The notes: generated from the letters alone by a model not told the origin. Shown: positions 29,324 through 38,093, numbered from the stretch's first letter. The stretch is DNA of 64,000 nt from Nitrospira sp. BO4 (GCA_030144965.1 JAMPUU010000016.1:105639-169638); one strand, 5' to 3'. Numbers and translations are program-made.

Positions 29324-30628
29324 ATGCAGAACAGCTTCTGTTTGAAGGTGCTGAGCGCAGCAAGCCTGTTTCTCTTGTGTCTCACCGGCTGGGTCAGCGC
29401 CGAAGAGCCCGCGGGCGGAATCAATGAAGCGCGTCTGGTCGCACAGTACAATTACTCGATCCACATCCTGGCCATGTTGGTGGTCGGATTCGGATTTCTC
29501 ATGGTGTTCGTCCGGAGGTATGGATTCGGGGCAACAACGGGCACCTATCTGGTCGTGGCGACCGGATTGCCGCTGTATATGTTTCTACGGGCCAACGGTC
29601 TGGTCGGGCATGGGTTGAAGGCGCATTCGGTGGAAACGCTGATGCTGGCCGAATTTTCCGTGGCGACCGCCCTGATCGCGATGGGGGCCGTGCTTGGAAG
29701 GCTACGCGTGTTTCAGTATGCGATACTCGCGCTGCTCCTGGTGCCCATTTATGCGCTGAACGAATACCTGGTGTTGGACAATGGCTCGGGGCTTACGAAG
29801 GGGTTTCAAGATTCCGCGGGATCGATCGTCATTCATGCATTCGGCGCATATTTCGGGTTAGCTGCCTCTCTGGTCATTACGACCGCCCAACAGCGGAGCC
29901 AGCCGATCGAGTCCGATCCCACGTCTGATCGTTTTGGCATGCTTGGGTCAATGGTGCTGTGGTTATTCTGGCCGAGTTTTGCGACGGCGATCGTGCCGTT
30001 CGAGCAAATGCCGCAAACCATCGTGAATACGATCCTGGCCCTGAGCGGCGCGACGCTCGCCACGTATTTTCTGAGCACCTATTTCCATAAAGGAAAAACT
30101 TCGATGGTGGATATGGCCAATGCGGCACTGGCCGGTGGGGTGTCCATCGGCTCGACCTGCAATCTCGTCGGGGCCGGAGGCGCGTTCACCATCGGTGTCT
30201 GCGCAGGTACCCTGTCGGTCATCGGCTACGTGTTCATTCAGCCCATGCTGGAATCTAAGATCAAGCTTGTGGATACCTGCGGCGTGCACAATCTACACGG
30301 GATGCCCGGGCTTCTGGGTGGACTCACGGCGATCTTCGTTGTTCCCGGCGTCGCCGGTGTACAACTGACCGGAATCGCTCTTACTCTGATGATCGCATTG
30401 ATCGGAGGGTTCATTACCGGTGCACTGATCAGAGCGACCGGCACGACGGAACAGGCTTATGAAGACAGCCATGAGTTTTCCCATGTGCCGGGTCCGGAAA
30501 GTGAACGAAAGGTTGAAGAGCTGGCGCTGGGAGCAAAGGCCGATATCGAGGCACTGCAGAAGGCACTGCTCACTCGGACGGCGGCACAAATACATTCCGG
30601 AAGGGAAGAACCAAGACCGATTGCCTAA
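29324..30628 (+). CDS. Rh-type ammonium transporter
   Basis: 434 residues. Signal peptide (about residues 1-26, ending VSA) and about 11-12 membrane helices. Rh-family rather than AmtB-family signatures: DSAGSIVIHAFGAYFG (first pore His), MLGSMVLWLFWPSFATA and TCGVHNLHGMPGLLGG (second pore His). Rh50 proteins in ammonia and nitrite oxidisers conduct NH3/CO2. ATG 29324 has AAGGAGG six bases upstream. The C-terminal charged tail is cytoplasmic. It follows the guanidinase-like gene, which may supply its ammonium. Confidence 0.9.
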   Translation: MQNSFCLKVLSAASLFLLCLTGWVSAEEPAGGINEARLVAQYNYSIHILAMLVVGFGFLMVFVRRYGFGATTGTYLVVATGLPLYMFLRANGLVGHGLKAHSVETLMLAEFSVATALIAMGAVLGRLRVFQYAILALLLVPIYALNEYLVLDNGSGLTKGFQDSAGSIVIHAFGAYFGLAASLVITTAQQRSQPIESDPTSDRFGMLGSMVLWLFWPSFATAIVPFEQMPQTIVNTILALSGATLATYFLSTYFHKGKTSMVDMANAALAGGVSIGSTCNLVGAGGAFTIGVCAGTLSVIGYVFIQPMLESKIKLVDTCGVHNLHGMPGLLGGLTAIFVVPGVAGVQLTGIALTLMIALIGGFITGALIRATGTTEQAYEDSHEFSHVPGPESERKVEELALGAKADIEALQKALLTRTAAQIHSGREEPRPIA

Positions 30629-30711
30629 CTCAGCTTCATCTCATTTGGCAGCTTGTCACGAGACTGCCGGTAGGTGAAGCGGGAGAGGCCGTTACCCTGT
30701 GTTTTCCAAGT

Positions 30712-30742
30712 GAGGCAACGGCTTTTATTCATCCGTTGCCTC
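30712..30742. other. Perfect inverted repeat hairpin
   Basis: GAGGCAACGG and CCGTTGCCTC form a 10-bp stem with an 11-nt loop containing TTTTATT. It lies 84 bp after the Rh gene and 60 bp below the small convergent gene. No T-run follows on either strand, so it is only a possible weak terminator. Confidence 0.5.
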
Positions 30743-30801
30743 ATTGGAGCACACACTGCGTCAATGGAACCCATTGCAAGGCCGAGAGCCGAACGCCTCG
30801 G

Positions 30802-31029
30802 CTAGTGATTTCTCGCCAGATTAGTGCCCTCTCGTTGCGCCAGCCTCTTTAACAACGCTTGTCCTCTCCTCGTCCCGCTGCCGAGCAGGCCGGCCTGCCG
30901 GTTCTTACGCCGTGGGCGCCACCCGTCAAACAACTTCCAGCTCGGGGAGCGATGTGTCGCGCGAAGGGCCTGTGTCACAGGAAGATCGGCCGGATAAATA
31001 GGCCGCCCATTATCTTCTGACAACATCAT
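30802..31029 (-). CDS. Small basic hypothetical protein
   Basis: 75 residues from ATG 31029 (a second ATG is adjacent). Strong AAGGAGG seven bases upstream supports translation. The middle is basic and Trp-containing (SPSWKLFDGWRPRRKNRQ) and the C-terminal half is Arg/Lys rich (RRGQALLKRLAQREG). No signal peptide, no family recognised. It stands alone between the Rh gene and the DedA operon; the adjacent 31030-31249 shows nothing coding. Confidence 0.55.
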   Translation of the reverse strand: MMLSEDNGRPIYPADLPVTQALRATHRSPSWKLFDGWRPRRKNRQAGLLGSGTRRGQALLKRLAQREGTNLARNH

Positions 31030-31249
31030 GGTGTGACCTCCTTGTTCAGGCGTCACTATGACACTATGGCGTTAAACTCGAATTACGCCGATGTTACAGG
31101 GGCATGACAAAAGGTGAACGCGCATTGAGGTTATCGATGAACTCGTGATCCAGGAGAAGTGCGGTGAGAGTCCGATAAGGAAGAGCATCGCGAGTGACGG
31201 AACGTGGACGTTACAGCGATGAGACAAAATCACTGAGGGAGCAATCTGA

Positions 31250-32224
31250 TCAGGTTCGTATTTCCGTAGTCACCACAACACCGACTTTGGAATCGTCTAT
31301 CTCAAGCGGATAGGCCAACTCACGCCAGGCGTCGATGCCGCCCACGAGCGGCCGGACACGGGTCACCCCTTTTCGTCTCAGCATCAATGCCATCCTCGCG
31401 GACGTCGCTTCGTTTGGACAGGCGCAGAACAAAATGACGTCCCGGTCCCGTGGGATGTCGTCATGGCGTTGCTCGAGCTCTTCGGCGGAGATTCGCAAGG
31501 CGCCCGGGATGGTATAGGGATCGGCCACATGGTCCTCGATGCCCCGCAAATCCACGATGGACAACGAATGACCATCGTCCATGAGTTGCTTGAGCTCCGA
31601 TGGGCTGATGCGAGCCACTCGCAGGTCCCGCAGCAGTTTTTGCCGGTGGAGATACTTATAGAGCACGTATCCGCCAAGGATGACAGCAAGCAGAATTCCA
31701 GCCGTTTTCCCGAGCCGCATGACCTGTTCGGCTAGATAGCTGATCTGTTCGCTTAAGATATAGCCGAGAAAAAGAAACAGAAAGCTCCAGAGCAGCGATC
31801 CGGCGCCGTTAAAGAGCAAGAACCGCCCTATCGAGACTTTGAAGAGGCCTGCCAACGCGGGCGCCAGCGTGCTCAACCCCGGGATGAACTTGGCCAGGAT
31901 CAGCGCACGGATCCCATGCCTGACAAAAAGATTCTCTGTGCGTCTGACGCAGGCGTCGGGCTCAAGCGCAATCCGGCACAACAGGCTGAGGGTCTGCCGT
32001 CCGCGATGGAGGCCGAGTTCGAACCAGACCATATCACCCAGCAGGCATGCGGCAACGGAGAGGCCGGTCAGCACGGCGAGATGTGCTTCCCCTTCCGCTG
32101 CGACGGCTCCGGCGGCGAGCAAGACCGGGACGGCGGGGATTGGAAGGCCGATCTGCTCGGCGAGGACGGTCAGGAACACCACGATCTCGATGTGAGAAAG
32201 CAGAAATTCGAGCGCCTGCTGCAT
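31250..32224 (-). CDS. DedA-family membrane protein with C-terminal rhodanese domain
   Basis: 324 residues. Residues 1-215 form a DedA/SNARE-like membrane domain: FLTVLAEQIGLPIPAVPVLL, GDMVWFELG, FIPGLSTLAPALAG and GAGSLLWSFLF. After a hydrophobic helix and basic linker (KYLHRQKLLRDLR), residues about 225-320 are a rhodanese with VDLRGIEDHVADPYTIPGA and FCACPNEATSARMA, where the usual CxxGxR-type loop is changed to CACPNEA, which includes a Cys just before the Pro. ATG 32224 lies 4 bp after the DsbA-like stop. Membrane-linked sulfur or thiol transfer is plausible; DedA transport substrate is unknown. Confidence 0.82.
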   Translation of the reverse strand: MQQALEFLLSHIEIVVFLTVLAEQIGLPIPAVPVLLAAGAVAAEGEAHLAVLTGLSVAACLLGDMVWFELGLHRGRQTLSLLCRIALEPDACVRRTENLFVRHGIRALILAKFIPGLSTLAPALAGLFKVSIGRFLLFNGAGSLLWSFLFLFLGYILSEQISYLAEQVMRLGKTAGILLAVILGGYVLYKYLHRQKLLRDLRVARISPSELKQLMDDGHSLSIVDLRGIEDHVADPYTIPGALRISAEELEQRHDDIPRDRDVILFCACPNEATSARMALMLRRKGVTRVRPLVGGIDAWRELAYPLEIDDSKVGVVVTTEIRT

Positions 32225-32228
32225 GGCG

Positions 32229-32777
32229 TTAGGCTGATGCGCCGAGCGTTTTGCGGATGGCGACCGACAACGCATGCACGTCGTCCGCTCCATCCTGCCG
32301 ATGGCCATTGACAAAAAACGTCGGCGTTCCCGTCACTCCGTACTGATGACCCGAGGCCGCGTCCGCGCGGACGCGATCGAGATAGCGATGTTGCTTTAGG
32401 CCCTCGCCGAATAGAACTCTATCGAGTTCGAGCTGGCCCGCATAGTCCATGAGATCACGATATTCAAGTTCCCATTGGTGGGCAAACAACATGGCATACA
32501 TCGGCCAAAACTTCCCTTGTGCGGCGGCTGCTTCCGCGGCCTCGGCGGCCTGTACGGCATGAGGATGCTTGTGCGCCAGCGGAAAATGCCGGAACACGAA
32601 TCGGAAGTCATGGCCGAAGTCGCGCTGTAGAATCTTAACGGTCTTGACCGCTTCTCGACTATATGGGCATTCGAAGTCGCCATATTCCACGAGCGTGATT
32701 CGAGCCGCCCCATCCCCCTCCGAGTGATCATGTTCCGTGATGACGAATGCCGGCGCATGAACAGGGTCCTTGGCCAT
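32229..32777 (-). CDS. DsbA-like thiol oxidoreductase with single-cysteine active site
   Basis: 182 residues, thioredoxin fold of the DsbA/thioredoxin_4 type: LVEYGDFECPYSREAVK near residue 33, FRHFPLAHKHPHA, and GVTGTPTFFVNG with cis-Pro. The active site is CPYS rather than CxxC, and it is the only cysteine in the protein, so disulfide exchange would be monothiol. No signal peptide, hence cytoplasmic. Related NhaA-linked proteins exist. Third gene in the histidine kinase operon; 11 bp gap upstream. Confidence 0.85.
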   Translation of the reverse strand: MAKDPVHAPAFVITEHDHSEGDGAARITLVEYGDFECPYSREAVKTVKILQRDFGHDFRFVFRHFPLAHKHPHAVQAAEAAEAAAAQGKFWPMYAMLFAHQWELEYRDLMDYAGQLELDRVLFGEGLKQHRYLDRVRADAASGHQYGVTGTPTFFVNGHRQDGADDVHALSVAIRKTLGASA

Positions 32778-32788
32778 GGCGCCCCCTC

Positions 32789-34447
32789 CTAAACTTCATC
32801 CAGATAGCGCTCGATCATCTTTTCTGCGATGGTGCCCTCGCCGACTCCGGATGCGACCCGCTTGATCGAGCCATGGCGCGCATCGCCTGCCACAAAAATT
32901 CCCGGCACACTGGTTTCGAATAGGTACGGCGCTCGCTCGAGCGGCCAGGTCGGGGGCAAACAGCCGTCCCGCACTAAATCCGGACCGGATAAGATAAACC
33001 CGTGTTCATCACGGAGGACGCTTTCTCCTAGCCAGTCGGTATGCGGTTGGGCGCCGATGAGAATGAATAGGGACTGCGCAGGCACCGTGCGGCAGTCTTT
33101 GGTCTTGGCATGTTGGAGAACCAGCGACTCGAGCCGGGACGTGCCTTGGACCTCGGTCACCTCCACGCTGGTTTCGACGACGATGTTCGGCGTTTCCTTG
33201 AGGCGCTCGATCAGGTAATAGGACATTGTGGCGGTCAGTGAGTCGCCACGGACCAGCATCGTTACCTGACGGGCATGGCGCGCAAAGTAGACAGCCGCCT
33301 GGCCGGCTGAATTCGCGCCGCCGATGATATAGACATCCTCCCCCTTTGACGAAAACGCTTCCGTCATCCCGGCACCATAATAGATCCCCGCACCGGTCAG
33401 CTGAGCCATTCCCGGTACGTTCAGCGTGCGATAGGAAACACCGGTTGTAATGAGGACGGTTTTTCCGTTGAGCTCGCTGCCATCGGCAAGCGCGACGATC
33501 CGCGCTGGGCCGGCCACACGCACACTGACGGCTTCCTGCGGATTCAGCAATTCGACGCCGAAGCGTTGCGCTTGCGTCAAGGCGCGTCGCGCGAGATCCT
33601 GGCCGCTGAGACCGGCTGGGAAGCCCAGGTAATTCTCAATCCGAGAGCTCATGCCGGCCTGCCCACCCGGTGCTTCACGTTCGATCAGTACCGTCTTGAG
33701 CCCTTCGGATCCGCCATAGACGGCGGCGGCTAATCCGGCTGGTCCGGCTCCAATGACGATGAGGTCATAGAGGGGTTGTTCGGCTTTCATCCGAAAGCCG
33801 ACTTTCTCCGCCACCTGGAGCGTGGTCGGATGAATCAGGAACGATCCGTCGGGGAACACGACCACCGGGAGTTGATCGTGGCCGGCATGGACGGACTGAA
33901 GCAGAGACTCCGCTTCGGTCTCCTTCTCGACATCCAGCCACTGATAGGGAACCTGATTTCTCGCCAGGAATTCCTTGATCTGATGCGTGTGAGGCGACCA
34001 GCGGTGGCCCAACACCCGGATTCCTTGGAACGGGGCCTTGAACGAGGCATGCCAGTCGTCCAAGAGGTCGTCGATGACCGGATACAAGCGTTCCTCCGGA
34101 GGGTGCCATGGCTTCAGCAAATAGTAATCGACTTGCGCGTCATTAATCGCTCGAATGGCCGCATCTGTATCGGCATAGGCGGTCAGTAAGGCTCGCTTCG
34201 CGTTGGGGTAGAGCGGGATGGCCTGTGCGAGAAATTCAACTCCCGTCATCTGAGGCATCCGCTGATCCACCAAAAACAAGGCAACCGCCTCATTTCGGAG
34301 TTTGAGCTGTTTCAGTGAGGCGAGCGCGTCGGCTCCCGATTCAGCACGGAGGACTCGGTACTGTTCACCATAGTTGCGGCGGAGGTCGCGCTCGACCGCA
34401 CGTGAAACTTCGGGATCGTCATCTACCGTGACAAGAAACGGTTTCAT
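32789..34447 (-). CDS. Response regulator-glutaredoxin-like-thioredoxin-reductase-like fusion
   Basis: 552 residues, cytoplasmic. Residues 1-125 are a complete receiver: DDD (9-11), phospho-acceptor Asp61 in LFLVDQRMPQ, LLTAYAD, Lys112. Residues about 142-220 are a glutaredoxin/thioredoxin-like fold (VLGHRWSPHTHQIKEFL) where CxxC is replaced by SPHT. Residues 226-552 are a thioredoxin-reductase flavoprotein: FAD motif GAGPAGLAAA (233-242), NADPH motif GGANSAG (376-382), GDAR (521-524). The region usually holding CATC reads GAGIYYGAGMTEA. Only Cys452 and Cys496 exist in the chain. Similar fusions are annotated in databases, but without known function. It starts 2 bp after the kinase stop. Confidence 0.88.
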   Translation of the reverse strand: MKPFLVTVDDDPEVSRAVERDLRRNYGEQYRVLRAESGADALASLKQLKLRNEAVALFLVDQRMPQMTGVEFLAQAIPLYPNAKRALLTAYADTDAAIRAINDAQVDYYLLKPWHPPEERLYPVIDDLLDDWHASFKAPFQGIRVLGHRWSPHTHQIKEFLARNQVPYQWLDVEKETEAESLLQSVHAGHDQLPVVVFPDGSFLIHPTTLQVAEKVGFRMKAEQPLYDLIVIGAGPAGLAAAVYGGSEGLKTVLIEREAPGGQAGMSSRIENYLGFPAGLSGQDLARRALTQAQRFGVELLNPQEAVSVRVAGPARIVALADGSELNGKTVLITTGVSYRTLNVPGMAQLTGAGIYYGAGMTEAFSSKGEDVYIIGGANSAGQAAVYFARHARQVTMLVRGDSLTATMSYYLIERLKETPNIVVETSVEVTEVQGTSRLESLVLQHAKTKDCRTVPAQSLFILIGAQPHTDWLGESVLRDEHGFILSGPDLVRDGCLPPTWPLERAPYLFETSVPGIFVAGDARHGSIKRVASGVGEGTIAEKMIERYLDEV

Positions 34448-34449
34448 GC

Positions 34450-35880
34450 TCAGGCCTTTCCCCTGGACGGATCGCTCTGTCCGGGGCCGGCCGCCGGCGG
34501 TTTGCGCGTCATCGGCAAGCGGACGAGGAATACCGTGTGTCCCGGCTTCGATTCAAATTCGATCTCTCCGCCATGGCGGTCCGCCACGATGCGATAGCTG
34601 ATGATCAGTCCGAGGCCGGTCCCCTTCCCGACGCCTTTCGTCGTGAAGAACGGTTCAAAGAGGTGAGGCCGAACATCTTCGGGGATGCCCGATCCGTTGT
34701 CGTGGATCTCCACAAGCACTTGATGATCCTCGCGACGCGTGCGGATTCTCACGTTCCCTTTTCCGTTCACCGCATCGGTCGCGTTATCGATGAGATTCGT
34801 CCACACCTGATTCAGCTCGTTTCCATACGCGGGAATCGGGGGAAGCGAACGATCGTACTCCCGTTCCAGTGTGACGCCTTTCAGCTTATGGGACAGCATA
34901 GTCAGCGTGCTCTCGAGCCCTTCGTGGATGTCGATCTCCTGCAGCGGGGCGCGGCCTTCGTACGAATAAGCCTTCACCGCGTTCACCAATTCCGCGATGC
35001 GGCTGGTGCTACGTTCGACCTGTTGAGTCAACTCCTGTAGCGACAGGGTTCCCGTCATCCATCTCAGCACATCGCCCATCGCCTCCTCGGGAAACTGCTT
35101 GCTGATCCCTTCGAGCCACGCTCGATCCAGTCCCGTACCGACCAAGATACTGGCCAGTTTCCATGCGTCGGCGATGTGGTGCCGTTCAAGCCACGTCAGC
35201 ACCTCCTCCTCTCGATCGTTCCGGGTCAGGGGATCCAACGGCGTTGTGGGTTGAGGACGTGTGGCGATGTCGCGCTGAATCTGCGCGACCGCCTCGGACT
35301 GTCCCGTTGAGAGCTGCCGCTGATTCAGGCGGCAGGCGAGGGCTGGAAAGCCGCCTGCGACGCTGAGCAGGTCGGCAGCGGCGCGACGTGCCGCCGCAGC
35401 CGGATTGTTGAGTTCATGGGCGAGGCCGGCCGCCATGGTCCCAAGCGAGACGAGCTTTTCCCGTTGTTGGGAAAACCCCTCCAGCCCTCGAAGCCGCGCC
35501 GCCATGGTCCGCAAGATTTCCTTCGCTACCGATGGGCACAGGCGCATCAATAACCAGAACTGTTCTTTTGAATATCGCAAGAGCCGGCAGGGAATTCGCG
35601 TCTGGGCATCGACGAAGTACGGGATGTCCAACAGCAATGACACTTCACCGAAAAACTTTCCGGCCGTATGGACCGCCATCACCACTTCTTGACCGCTATA
35701 GGTCTTGCTGACGCGAATCTCTCCTTCGAGAATCACGTAAAACGCGGTCGCGGAATCCCCCTCTCTGGCGATGATCTCACCGACCGGCACCTGTAGCTCC
35801 TCGCCTTGTTCGAGACAGCTAGTCTCTTCTGGGGTAAGGCCCGCGAACAACGGGAGTTTTTGTAGGTCAGCTGGATTCAT
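34450..35880 (-). CDS. Histidine kinase with N-terminal cyclic-nucleotide-binding domain
   Basis: 476 residues without membrane helices. Residues 1-120 are a CRP-type effector domain (FAGLTPEETSCLEQ, IIAREGDSATAFYVILEGEI, FGEVSLLLDIPYFVDA). A dimerisation helix carries AHELNNP (His155), followed by an insert of about 120 residues and the ATP-binding domain with NLIDNATDAV (362-371), DNGSGIP and GTGLGL. It should phosphorylate Asp61 of the fusion protein downstream. The ligand could be cAMP, cGMP or a mere fold; Arg of the phosphate-binding cassette is not obvious. Start ATG at 35880; the 190 bp before it hold its promoter region without a clear box. Confidence 0.9.
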   Translation of the reverse strand: MNPADLQKLPLFAGLTPEETSCLEQGEELQVPVGEIIAREGDSATAFYVILEGEIRVSKTYSGQEVVMAVHTAGKFFGEVSLLLDIPYFVDAQTRIPCRLLRYSKEQFWLLMRLCPSVAKEILRTMAARLRGLEGFSQQREKLVSLGTMAAGLAHELNNPAAAARRAAADLLSVAGGFPALACRLNQRQLSTGQSEAVAQIQRDIATRPQPTTPLDPLTRNDREEEVLTWLERHHIADAWKLASILVGTGLDRAWLEGISKQFPEEAMGDVLRWMTGTLSLQELTQQVERSTSRIAELVNAVKAYSYEGRAPLQEIDIHEGLESTLTMLSHKLKGVTLEREYDRSLPPIPAYGNELNQVWTNLIDNATDAVNGKGNVRIRTRREDHQVLVEIHDNGSGIPEDVRPHLFEPFFTTKGVGKGTGLGLIISYRIVADRHGGEIEFESKPGHTVFLVRLPMTRKPPAAGPGQSDPSRGKA

Positions 35881-36070
35881 ATGGTTCTCACGAACTTTCC
35901 CGCAAGGTGTATCGGAAGATTGAGACTCCGGTAAGGTATGCCGTTACGATTATCACGTCAATGGACTTCGGCAAGACACAGGAAGTGTCAAGGGGAGGGG
36001 CAATCTGACTAGACTTTACGGGTTTTATATTTGTATCGTGCTGCAATCATTCAAATCGGAGAACTAATCG

Positions 36071-36508
36071 ATGCCCCATGAAATGTATCCCCGCAGCCCG
36101 ACAGCTCTTCTCGGCGGCATCGCCCACTTGGGGCGATTTATCGACAAGATTCGTCTACGCAACGCCGGGCATATTCAGGATTACAACTACATCACGGTTG
36201 GGTTCGATAAATATTTGACCGATTTTCTGGGCATCGATGCGAAGGTATTTGAGCAGCGGGTTTTAGCCGGTGGAACGGATGAAGACTTGCTCACCTGGGT
36301 AAAGGCCAACGGCCGCAAGGTCTCCGACCAGGAGGTTGCGCAATGGTCCCAAGGACTGCTGGCCTCCTGCCCGAAGGATGAGGCAGCCCGCCGGCGACTT
36401 GAAGGCCGATTGAGAGATATTGCGACCAAGCGTAGTGTGCCGGTTGAAGCCCTTCCACCTGTTACAACGTGGGCTGAGGTCATCGAACTTGATGAAGACC
36501 GCTTGTGA
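36071..36508 (+). CDS. DUF5069 domain protein
   Basis: 145 residues. Resembles DUF5069: SPTALLGGIAHLGRFIDKIR, GFDKYLTDFLGID, TDEDLLTWVKANG. Function unknown; cytoplasmic. The ATG has GGAGAAC upstream. It stands alone and is convergent with the next gene. Confidence 0.75.
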   Translation: MPHEMYPRSPTALLGGIAHLGRFIDKIRLRNAGHIQDYNYITVGFDKYLTDFLGIDAKVFEQRVLAGGTDEDLLTWVKANGRKVSDQEVAQWSQGLLASCPKDEAARRRLEGRLRDIATKRSVPVEALPPVTTWAEVIELDEDRL

Positions 36509-36549
36509 TGTGGAGAACATTCGTCATGAGCGAGGGAATACACGGGTCT

Positions 36550-37212
36550 TTACCTCATCTCCACCCATCCGCCTGTTTGGGAACGAAATGTCAGGTGCCG
36601 GGCCGAGGTGCGAACCATCGCGGCGTCATTTGTCTGATCCACCGCTTGCACCTGTTCATTCGCCGTCCAACGCACGGTGAAAAATCCTCCCGTGAAAGCG
36701 GAAAATGCCAGCGCTCGCTCGGAGGTAATCGCGATGACCACATGGCCTCGACCCTGGACTTGCTTCACGAGTTCGTTCGGTCCCAGCGCCTCGCTGAACC
36801 AATGACCTCGGCTTTCTTGAAACCCATGAACTCGCCGGTTGGTTTGAACGAAAAGCAGACGCGGCAGCACATGATGCCGCTCGACCTGCTCCTCGACACC
36901 CAACTGCACCTCAGTCCATCGGCGTAAACCAGAAGAAAATCCCAAGAGCCTGCGGGACGTCTGCGCAAAACCGGCTGGCCCTCGTGCCGCCGTTGCGACG
37001 ACAGTTTCATTGACTCCTAATGCTTCCTCAACAGGACTTCCTCCTCCCGGCAGGGCGACGACTCTGTCTTTTATGACCGTGACGAGGACGTCGACAGAAC
37101 GAACTTCGGCGAAAGCCGAATGAGGGGAGAGAAGAAGAACAAGCGCTAGAGCAAGCATCGGTCGGGGTATGATGAACGTCATCTTCTTTCTTATTGAGTG
37201 AGCTGTGCTCAT
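36550..37212 (-). CDS. Exported hypothetical protein
   Basis: 220 residues from ATG 37212, or 210 from 37182. A signal peptide (hydrophobic LALALVLLLS, cleavage after AFA) is clear. The mature part has four similar modules with a pattern like LGVNETVVATAARGPAGF, GVEEQVERHHVLPRL, LGPNELVKQVQGRGHV and TANEQVQAVDQTNDA, each followed by RxLxFxS and a W-containing strand, suggesting a beta-propeller-like or beta-sandwich repeat. No family recognised. Confidence 0.6.
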   Translation of the reverse strand: MSTAHSIRKKMTFIIPRPMLALALVLLLSPHSAFAEVRSVDVLVTVIKDRVVALPGGGSPVEEALGVNETVVATAARGPAGFAQTSRRLLGFSSGLRRWTEVQLGVEEQVERHHVLPRLLFVQTNRRVHGFQESRGHWFSEALGPNELVKQVQGRGHVVIAITSERALAFSAFTGGFFTVRWTANEQVQAVDQTNDAAMVRTSARHLTFRSQTGGWVEMR

Positions 37213-37460
37213 GCTCCTTATCAGGCAAGGGGCAAACCTATGTATCTCTCTGGAAAGTCGATCGCATGGATGAGGCATCTTTGCCAGATTGTAGCAATCT
37301 TGCTCAATAGCTTTATCAGAGAATTGTGAGGTGGGGAACAAGATGGCTCAGTGCCGGCAGGGTGAAAGCGACAACAAGAAGGGCGACCTGCTCAGGGTAA
37401 CAGGACGCCCCTTATGAGCCGGCCGCCCTCATTTTTCACGGCTTGGAGTGGTGATGGGTT

Positions 37461-37892
37461 CTACAGCGATGGCAGTGTCAGCAACTTCTTCATCTCGCAG
37501 TGAGCGAGGACGACGTCGGGGGCGCGCTGCAACGCTTCATAGTAACTCCGCTCGTACCCATCGCCCATTTCCGAGGGGCGAATCAACGCGCGCACCTCGG
37601 TCAACAGCATGGCGACATCGTCGACCGTCAGCCGCTCGCCTCCATCCAGCAACTCGTCGATGCGAACGACCATGTTGGAAAGCGGATGCAGCCAAGTAAA
37701 CCACGGATCGTTCATCACCAGTTGTAGGAGTTGGCCCGTGGAGTCCACGCGCCCATAGATCCGCTCATAGGTCAGCTGCTCCGCTACGATCAAAGCCTTA
37801 TGCAGGCCCAGCAGACCATGCCGAACATCCGTGAGAGTTCGACGGAGCGGGTTAGTTTCTCGGACATGTGTTTGTTTAGATGAGGTAGCCAT
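37461..37892 (-). CDS. Hypothetical helical protein
   Basis: 143 residues, mostly alpha-helical, no signal peptide. N-terminal helices (LTDVRHGLLGLHKALIVAEQLTYERI) and a WF-containing turn (NDPWFTWLHPLSNMVVRIDELL). No family recognised, and no good ribosome-binding site is seen. The 200 bp upstream show no other feature. Confidence 0.5.
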   Translation of the reverse strand: MATSSKQTHVRETNPLRRTLTDVRHGLLGLHKALIVAEQLTYERIYGRVDSTGQLLQLVMNDPWFTWLHPLSNMVVRIDELLDGGERLTVDDVAMLLTEVRALIRPSEMGDGYERSYYEALQRAPDVVLAHCEMKKLLTLPSL

Positions 37893-38093
37893 AGAATAAT
37901 CTTACCAGGTCAATGGAAGAATTGGGACTCAGTGCCGGTCCTCATATGATTGACGCCTTGATATGTCCCTTATCGGATACCATGCGCTTGTTCTGTAGTG
38001 GTGAGCCAGATCATCGTGCTGTTTCTCTTCGGCTGGCAAATCCTGGCCTTTTCCGTGGAGTTGGATTGTCATAAGATGGTCCGGCGATTGGCG

